8,693 nt of DNA from DASSKA01 sp035765755 (lineage in GTDB: Bacteria; Actinomycetota; Actinomycetes; Propionibacteriales; Nocardioidaceae), in assembly GCA_035765755.1 (NCBI GenBank), contig DASTWW010000115.1:1-8693 (forward strand), written 5' to 3'. Each line of letters begins with the position of its first letter. Within the stretch, counting starts at the first letter, position 1. A model generated the notes under the pieces. That model ran no database searches and was not told the origin of the DNA. It saw nothing but the letters and a program-made list of their open reading frames with translations. This document shows, in pieces, positions 4,465-8,693 of this stretch. A program made the position numbers and the translations under genes.

Positions 4465-5846
4465 TGAGCGTCGGCGACCTGCGCGGGATAGCGCTGTTCG
4501 ACGGGCTGGGCGAGGAGAAGCTCGCCGCGTTGGACGCGGCGGGGGAGGTGCTGGAGTTCGCGCCGGGGGACGAGCTGTTCCACGAGGCCCGGCCGGCCGA
4601 CCACTGGTGGCTGCTGCTGGACGGCGCGGTCAGCCTGCTGCGTCACGTAGGCCACGAGGAGACCGTCCTCGGCGCCATGGACACGCGCGGTCAGTGGGCA
4701 GGCGGCTTCCGGGCGTGGGACGAGCACGGGATCTACATGGCCACCGGTCGTGGCGCGGTGGCAGGGCGGGTCTTGCGGGTGCCGGCCGCCCGGTTGGGCG
4801 AGCTCGCCAACGCGTGGTTCCCGTTCGGCGTGCACCTGATCCGCGGCCTGGTGCACACGGTGCGCAACATCGAGTCGATGGCCCGGCAGCGGGAGGCGCT
4901 GGTCGCGCTGGGCACGCTCGCGGCCGGGCTGGCGCACGAGATCAACAACCCGGCTTCCGCGGCGACCCGTGCCGTGGACGCACTGGGGGAGGCCAGCGAG
5001 ACGCTGCTCGCGTCGCTCGGCAGGCTGGCCCAGGGCGAGATCACGGCGGAGCAGTTCGTCGCGCTCGACGCGCTGCGCCGCCAGGCCGACCCGGCGACGG
5101 CGAGCACCGACCCGATGGCGCTGGCCGACCGGGAGGAGGCCCTGTCGGACTGGCTCGAGGAGCACGACGTCGACCGCTCCTGGGAGATCGCCCCGCCGCT
5201 GGCGGCAGCCGGCCTCGACGTCGCCTGGTGCGATAAGACGGCGGCGCTCCTCGGCGGCGCCGCGCTGCCGGCCGGCCTGGAGTGGGTGGCCAGCTCCGTT
5301 TCCACCGCCGCATTGCTCGCCGAGGTGAAGGAGTCCACCCACCGGATCTCCGACCTGGTCGCGGCGGTCCGGTCCTACTCCCAGCTCGACCGCGCCTCGG
5401 TGCAGCCGACCGACCTGGTCGAGGGCCTGGACAGCACCCTGGTGATGCTCGCGCACCGGCTCGGCGACATCACCGTGGTCCGGCAGTACGACGAGGACGT
5501 GCCCCGCATCGAGGCGGTGGCCGGCGAGCTCAACCAGGTCTGGACCAACCTGATCGGCAACGCCGTCGACGCGATGGAGGGGAAGGGCACCCTGACGGTC
5601 GCCACCCGCAACGAGGACAACGGCGTGCTCGTCGAGATCACCGACACCGGCCCGGGCATGCCGCCGGAGGTGCAAGCCCACGCCTTCGAGCCGTTCTACA
5701 CGACCAAGGACGTCGGCAAGGGCACCGGGCTCGGGCTCGACATCTCCCGGCGCATCATCATGGAGCGGCACGACGGGGACATCTCGATCGACTCGGGCGC
5801 CACGGGCACCACCCTGCGGGTGCGGCTCCCGCTGCGGCGGGGCTAG
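4464..5846 (+). CDS. cNMP-binding-like domain histidine kinase
   Basis: This 460-residue protein is predicted to be a soluble sensor kinase. Residues 5-125 resemble a cyclic-nucleotide-binding fold (LFDGLGEEKLAAL, FAPGDELFHE, WWLLLDGAVSLLR), but the phosphate-binding cassette is poor: GQWAGGFRAWDE takes the place of the usual GExALL...PR.A, so cAMP binding is doubtful. The H-box is LAHEINNP with His158. The kinase half has the N-box around Asn362-Asn366 (TNLIGNAVDAM), the G1 box DTGPGM (394-399), FEPFYTTK (408-415) and the G2 box GKGTGLGL (418-425). About 100 residues (roughly 186-285) separate the first and second dimerisation helices, far more than the usual short turn. No membrane segment is seen. 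ATG 4464 shares its A with the TGA of the upstream gene, implying translational coupling. The natural partner is the receiver of that gene. Confidence 0.88.
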   Translation: MSVGDLRGIALFDGLGEEKLAALDAAGEVLEFAPGDELFHEARPADHWWLLLDGAVSLLRHVGHEETVLGAMDTRGQWAGGFRAWDEHGIYMATGRGAVAGRVLRVPAARLGELANAWFPFGVHLIRGLVHTVRNIESMARQREALVALGTLAAGLAHEINNPASAATRAVDALGEASETLLASLGRLAQGEITAEQFVALDALRRQADPATASTDPMALADREEALSDWLEEHDVDRSWEIAPPLAAAGLDVAWCDKTAALLGGAALPAGLEWVASSVSTAALLAEVKESTHRISDLVAAVRSYSQLDRASVQPTDLVEGLDSTLVMLAHRLGDITVVRQYDEDVPRIEAVAGELNQVWTNLIGNAVDAMEGKGTLTVATRNEDNGVLVEITDTGPGMPPEVQAHAFEPFYTTKDVGKGTGLGLDISRRIIMERHDGDISIDSGATGTTLRVRLPLRRG

Positions 5847-5907
5847 CGGCCTCGTCGGCACGCACGGTCTAGCCCGTTTGGTGGGTTCTCTCTGCGCAGG
5901 ACGCGCC

Positions 5908-5913
5908 TACCGT
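5908..5913 (+). promoter_or_regulatory. weak candidate -10 box (TACCGT)
   Basis: This is the only TANNNT-like hexamer in the 108-bp gap before the secreted formamidase-like gene that sits at a sensible distance (leader of about 38 nt). No matching -35 is seen. The gap also holds two copies of GGGTTCTC (5883-5890 and 5933-5940), 50 bp apart. Confidence 0.2.
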
Positions 5914-5957
5914 CGAGAGCAGGGGCGTGGTCGGGTTCTCGGGCTGCGGGGGGCGTG

Positions 5958-7448
5958 ATGCGCGGTGTCGTGCTTGGTGGGGGAGCGGTGCTGCTCGTCG
6001 CGCTCATCGCCGGGACCGCCACCGCCTCACAGGCGCCCATGCCCGCGCCACCCGCCCAGGTGGCGACGCCTGTCCTGCCGGCCGCCCGCGAGCCCACGGT
6101 GGTCGCCGCCACCCAGCACCGGCGGCCGCGGGGCACCGACGCGTGGCGGCTCACCCGGCCCGCGCTGCGCGGCCAGATCGAGGGCTACGCGCTGCGGATC
6201 AGCGTGGACCCTGGCCAGCCGGTCGGGCTGCGGGTGTCCACGACCGCGCCGCGGTTCCGGGTGCTGGCCTTCCGGTTCGGCTGGTACCGCGGCGGTGAGG
6301 CGCACCTGGTCTGGCGGTCCCGGTGGCGGCCGGGCCGGCACCGCGACGGCCCGACCTTCTCCGACTACGCGCTCCGCACGGTGGTCGCCCCGTGGCACCG
6401 GTCCGCAACCGTGCGCACGGCGGGGTGGGCGCCGGGGGCCTACCTGCTGAAACTGGTGGCGTCCACGGGATGGCAGTCCGACGTACCGCTGTTCGTGCGG
6501 TCACCCACGGCCAGGGGCCGGGTGGCGCTGGTCGCGCCGGTGGCGACCTGGCAGGCCTACAACGCCTGGGGCGGGTACAGCCTCTACCGGGGCGCCAACG
6601 GCGATCGGGAGGCCTGGGCGGTCAGCTTCGACCGGCCCTTCCAGGCGCCCGGCCACGCCGACCTGCTGTACGGCGTGGTGCCGGTCGTCGTGGAGGCGGA
6701 GCGGCTAGGGATCCCGCTCGCCTACCTCACCGACACCGACGTAGCGGCGGACCCCGGTCTGCTCGACGGCGCCAGGGCCTACGTGTCGATGGGCCATGAC
6801 GAGTACTGGACGCCCGGCATGCGGGCCGCCGTGCTGCGGGCCCGCGTGCACGGCACGAACCTGGCCTTCCTCGGCGCCGACAGCGAGTTCTGGCGCATCC
6901 GGCTGGGCCGCTCGCCCACCGGCCCGGACCGGGTGGTGGTCGGCTACCGGTGGTACTACCTGCAGGACCCGATGCGGTTCCGGAGGCCGGGCCTGACCAC
7001 CGCGCCGTTCTCCGACCCGCCGGCGCCCCGGCCGGAGGAGGCGCTGACCGGGATGCGCTACCGGTGCTTCCCGGTGGACGCGCCCTACCGCGTGGTCGCC
7101 CCGCGCTGGTGGGGTTTCGCCGGCACCGGCGTGCACGCCGGACGGCGCTTCCCGCACCTGGTCGGCGTCGAGGCCGACCAGGTGCACCGCGGCCCGGCAA
7201 CCCCGCGGCCGCTGCGGGTGCTGTCCTCGGCGGCGTACTCCTGCAACGGGGTCCCGGCCAGCAGCCAGTCGGTCTACTACACCGCCAGATCCGGGGCAGG
7301 GGTCTTCGACGCCGGCACGCTGCGCTGGACCTGCTCGCTGACCCGTAGGTGCGGGCCGGTCAGCCTGTCCCGGGCCACCACCCGGTTCACCCGCACCGTG
7401 ACCGCCAATGTGCTGCGCCGGTTCGCCCAGGGACCCGCCGGTCGGTAG
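5958..7448 (+). CDS. secreted N,N-dimethylformamidase beta-subunit-like protein
   Basis: This 496-residue protein begins with a Sec-type signal peptide (MRGVVLGGGAVLLVALIAG, probable cleavage after ATAS near residue 24) and a Pro/Ala-rich linker to about residue 60. The rest resembles the C-terminal domain of the large subunit of N,N-dimethylformamidase: WQAYNAWGGYSLYRGANGD (198-216), SFDRPF (223-228), LGIPLAYLTDTDV (250-262), SMGHDEYW (277-284) and FLGADSEFWRIR (304-315). The characterised enzyme uses a mononuclear iron held by two Tyr and one Glu; Tyr and Glu residues in these motifs are candidates, but I cannot assign them. Mature-domain cysteines at 370, 429, 459 and 465 could form disulfides outside the cell. 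True dimethylformamide hydrolysis is unproven, since most family members are uncharacterised. ATG 5958 follows a G-rich stretch; GTG 5955 is an equal alternative. Confidence 0.78.
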   Translation: MRGVVLGGGAVLLVALIAGTATASQAPMPAPPAQVATPVLPAAREPTVVAATQHRRPRGTDAWRLTRPALRGQIEGYALRISVDPGQPVGLRVSTTAPRFRVLAFRFGWYRGGEAHLVWRSRWRPGRHRDGPTFSDYALRTVVAPWHRSATVRTAGWAPGAYLLKLVASTGWQSDVPLFVRSPTARGRVALVAPVATWQAYNAWGGYSLYRGANGDREAWAVSFDRPFQAPGHADLLYGVVPVVVEAERLGIPLAYLTDTDVAADPGLLDGARAYVSMGHDEYWTPGMRAAVLRARVHGTNLAFLGADSEFWRIRLGRSPTGPDRVVVGYRWYYLQDPMRFRRPGLTTAPFSDPPAPRPEEALTGMRYRCFPVDAPYRVVAPRWWGFAGTGVHAGRRFPHLVGVEADQVHRGPATPRPLRVLSSAAYSCNGVPASSQSVYYTARSGAGVFDAGTLRWTCSLTRRCGPVSLSRATTRFTRTVTANVLRRFAQGPAGR

Positions 7449-7451
7449 GTT
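7446..7451 (+). promoter_or_regulatory. candidate -10 box (TAGGTT) for a leaderless HIT transcript
   Basis: TAGGTT fits TANNNT and its first three bases are the stop codon of the upstream gene. The GTG start of the HIT gene lies 7 nt after the box, the spacing at which actinobacterial RNA polymerase initiates, so transcription could begin at the start codon itself. No good -35 is visible. Confidence 0.45.
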
Positions 7452-7458
7452 GAGGCGC

Positions 7459-7884
7459 GTGCCGACGCCAGGCTGCCTGTTCTGCGCGATCGTGGCCGGG
7501 GACGTCGAGGCGCCCCTGGTCCTCTCCGACGAGCACACCGTCGGCTTCCTAGACCACCGGCCGCTGTTCAAGGGCCACGTCCTGCTGGTGCCCCGCGAGC
7601 ACGTGGTGACGCTGCCGGACCTGCCGGCGCCGCTGCGCGACCCGTTCCTGGCGTCCGCGCAACGGCTGGCCGCGGCCATGGTGGCTGCCCTCGGTGCCCA
7701 GGGGTCGTTCCTGGCGATGAACAACACCGTCAGCCAGAGCGTCGCGCACCTGCACCTGCACGTCGTGCCGCGCACGAAGGGCGACGGGCTCCGCGGGTTC
7801 TTCTGGCCGCGCACGAAGTACGCCGACGCGGCCGAGGCCGACTCGTACGCCGCCCGGATCCGCGCAGCCCTCGCCGCTCACTAG
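7459..7884 (+). CDS. HIT-family nucleotide-binding hydrolase
   Basis: This 141-residue protein of the histidine-triad superfamily hydrolyses or transfers nucleotidyl groups from substrates such as AMP-amidates or dinucleoside polyphosphates. The signature is VAHLHLHVVPR, with His97, His99 (the expected nucleophile) and His101. Cys6 and Cys9 (CLFC) together with His48 and His97 could form the structural zinc site seen in HINT-like members. FLDHRPLFKGHVLLVPREH (30-48) is the conserved core preceding the triad. Length is normal for a single-domain HIT protein. The start is placed at GTG 7459, immediately before the usual CxFC opening; an upstream in-frame ATG at 7408 would overlap the previous gene by 41 bp. 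GAGG at 7452-7455 is close, but the TAGGTT box 7 nt upstream suggests leaderless translation. Substrate is unknown. Confidence 0.88.
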   Translation: MPTPGCLFCAIVAGDVEAPLVLSDEHTVGFLDHRPLFKGHVLLVPREHVVTLPDLPAPLRDPFLASAQRLAAAMVAALGAQGSFLAMNNTVSQSVAHLHLHVVPRTKGDGLRGFFWPRTKYADAAEADSYAARIRAALAAH

Positions 7885-7890
7885 AGTGAG
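7877..7890. promoter_or_regulatory. inverted repeat with candidate -10 box (TAGAGT) before the SDR gene
   Basis: CTCACT (7877-7882) and AGTGAG (7885-7890) form an inverted repeat around AG. It spans the HIT stop codon and contains TAGAGT (7882-7887), a TANNNT hexamer that would start transcription near 7894 and leave a leader of about 26 nt carrying GAGGAGGAG. If real, the promoter and an operator coincide here. No -35 is evident. Confidence 0.33.
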
Positions 7891-7919
7891 GGCGCCAGCA
7901 CCACGAGGAGGAGTGCCTG

Positions 7920-8675
7920 ATGAGCCGATTCGCCGGACGCGTCGCCATTGTCACCGGGGCCGCCCGCGGCATCGGGGCGGGCACCGCCAAGCGCTTCGCC
8001 GAGGAGGGCGCCGCAGTCGCGGTCCTCGACCTCGACGAGCAGGCCGCGTCCGCGTCCGCGCAGGGCCTCGGCGCGGAGCAGGCGCTGGGCATCGCCTGCG
8101 ACGTCTCCGACGCGGCGTCGGTGGACGCGGCGGTGAATCGGGTCGTGGACGAGCTCGGCCGGGTCGACATCCTGGTCAACAACGCTGGGGTGACCCGGGA
8201 CAACCTGCTGTTCAAGATGTCGGAGGACGACTGGGACGCCGTGATGAACGTGCACCTGCGGGGCGCGTTCCTGATGAGCCGGGCGGTGCAGAAGCACATG
8301 GTGGACGCCAAGCACGGCAAGATCATCAGCCTCTCCAGCGTCTCGGCGCTCGGCAACCGCGGCCAAGCCAACTACTCCGCCGCGAAGATGGGCCTGCAGG
8401 GCTTCACCCGGACGCTGGCTCTCGAGCTCGGGCCGTTCGGGATCAACGTGAACGCGGTGGCCCCCGGCTTCATCGTCACCGAGATGACCGACGCCACCGC
8501 GCGCCGCCTGGGCGTCGAACCCGAGGAGCTCCGCAAGGGTGCAGCCGCGGCCAACCCGGTGCGCCGGGTGGGCTACCCCGAGGACATCGCCGCCGCGGTG
8601 GCGTTCCTGTGCAGCGACGAGGCGTCGTACATCACCGGCCAGACGCTGTACGTCGACGGCGGCGCCAAGGTCTGA
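7920..8675 (+). CDS. fabG: FabG-like short-chain dehydrogenase/reductase (3-oxoacyl-ACP reductase type)
   Basis: This 251-residue classical SDR carries out NAD(P)H-dependent reduction of a keto group. The cofactor motif is TGAARGIG (12-19), followed by Asp37-x-Asp39 at the end of the second strand, which may favour NAD over NADP. CDVSD (60-64) and NNAG (87-90) follow. The catalytic tetrad is Asn110, a Ser at 139/140, Tyr152 and Lys156 in GQANYSAAKMG. The stretch NNAGVTRDNLL, the PGFIVTEMT segment and the C-terminal ITGQTLYVDGG are typical of FabG. A stretch near 195-210 (RLGVEPEELRKGAAAA) is somewhat longer than in E. coli FabG. A strong GAGGAGGAG (7905-7913) with 6-nt spacing fixes ATG 7920. 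Actinobacteria have many fabG-like paralogues, and no fatty-acid synthesis genes are next to it, so a housekeeping role is not certain. Confidence 0.85.
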   Translation: MSRFAGRVAIVTGAARGIGAGTAKRFAEEGAAVAVLDLDEQAASASAQGLGAEQALGIACDVSDAASVDAAVNRVVDELGRVDILVNNAGVTRDNLLFKMSEDDWDAVMNVHLRGAFLMSRAVQKHMVDAKHGKIISLSSVSALGNRGQANYSAAKMGLQGFTRTLALELGPFGINVNAVAPGFIVTEMTDATARRLGVEPEELRKGAAAANPVRRVGYPEDIAAAVAFLCSDEASYITGQTLYVDGGAKV

Positions 8676-8693
8676 CCGATCGTGTGAGACGAA

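Noticed and set aside
4446..5861. A 471-codon minus-strand open frame opposite the histidine kinase
   Set aside because: It mirrors the kinase gene almost exactly and has biased Arg/Gly/Val composition; there is no ribosome binding site or recognisable motif.
5883..5940. Direct repeat GGGTTCTC at 5883-5890 and 5933-5940
   Set aside because: Eight bases in a short GC-rich gap can recur by chance, and neither copy sits at a clear promoter position.
6705..7814. A 369-codon minus-strand frame across the formamidase-like and HIT genes
   Set aside because: It crosses two well-supported plus-strand genes and a junction with promoter features; no motif is seen in it.

Overview
The window is very GC-rich, its codons end almost always in G or C, and its gene content (a hemerythrin-domain stress protein, a response-regulator/thioredoxin-reductase-like fusion, a bacterial G1 peptidase, TANNNT-type -10 boxes and a probable leaderless gene) points to a chromosomal segment of a high-GC Actinomycetota species. 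I cannot name the genus. No rRNA, tRNA, CRISPR array, insertion sequence or phage gene is visible.

Left part (1-1437): the 3' end of an unrecognised reading frame with slightly atypical codon use, then a gap of about 350 bp holding two strong inverted repeats, then a secreted G1-family glutamic peptidase. The second repeat (624-655) directly abuts the peptidase ribosome binding site. An isochorismatase-fold cysteine hydrolase follows (1526-2074) and meets a minus-strand hemerythrin-domain gene tail to tail, the two stop codons sharing the four bases CTAG.

Centre (2071-5846): this is the most interesting part. The hemerythrin gene is transcribed leftwards from a promoter that matches the SigB/SigF general-stress consensus (GTTT-N15-GGGTA) and carries a perfect 7-bp inverted repeat inside its spacer. 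Divergently, a two-gene translationally coupled operon encodes (i) a receiver domain + glutaredoxin-like domain + thioredoxin-reductase-like flavoprotein fusion in which the usual redox cysteines are absent, and (ii) a histidine kinase with an N-terminal cNMP-binding-like fold whose nucleotide-binding cassette looks degenerate and whose dimerisation domain is split by about 100 residues. Together they look like a phosphorelay whose output is a flavoenzyme rather than a DNA-binding protein, next to a stress-induced di-iron protein.

Right part (5955-8675): a secreted protein related to the C-terminal domain of the N,N-dimethylformamidase large subunit, a HIT-family hydrolase that is probably translated from a leaderless mRNA, and a FabG-like short-chain reductase. 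At the last two junctions the upstream TAG stop codon forms the start of a TAGNNT hexamer that could serve as the -10 box of the next gene.
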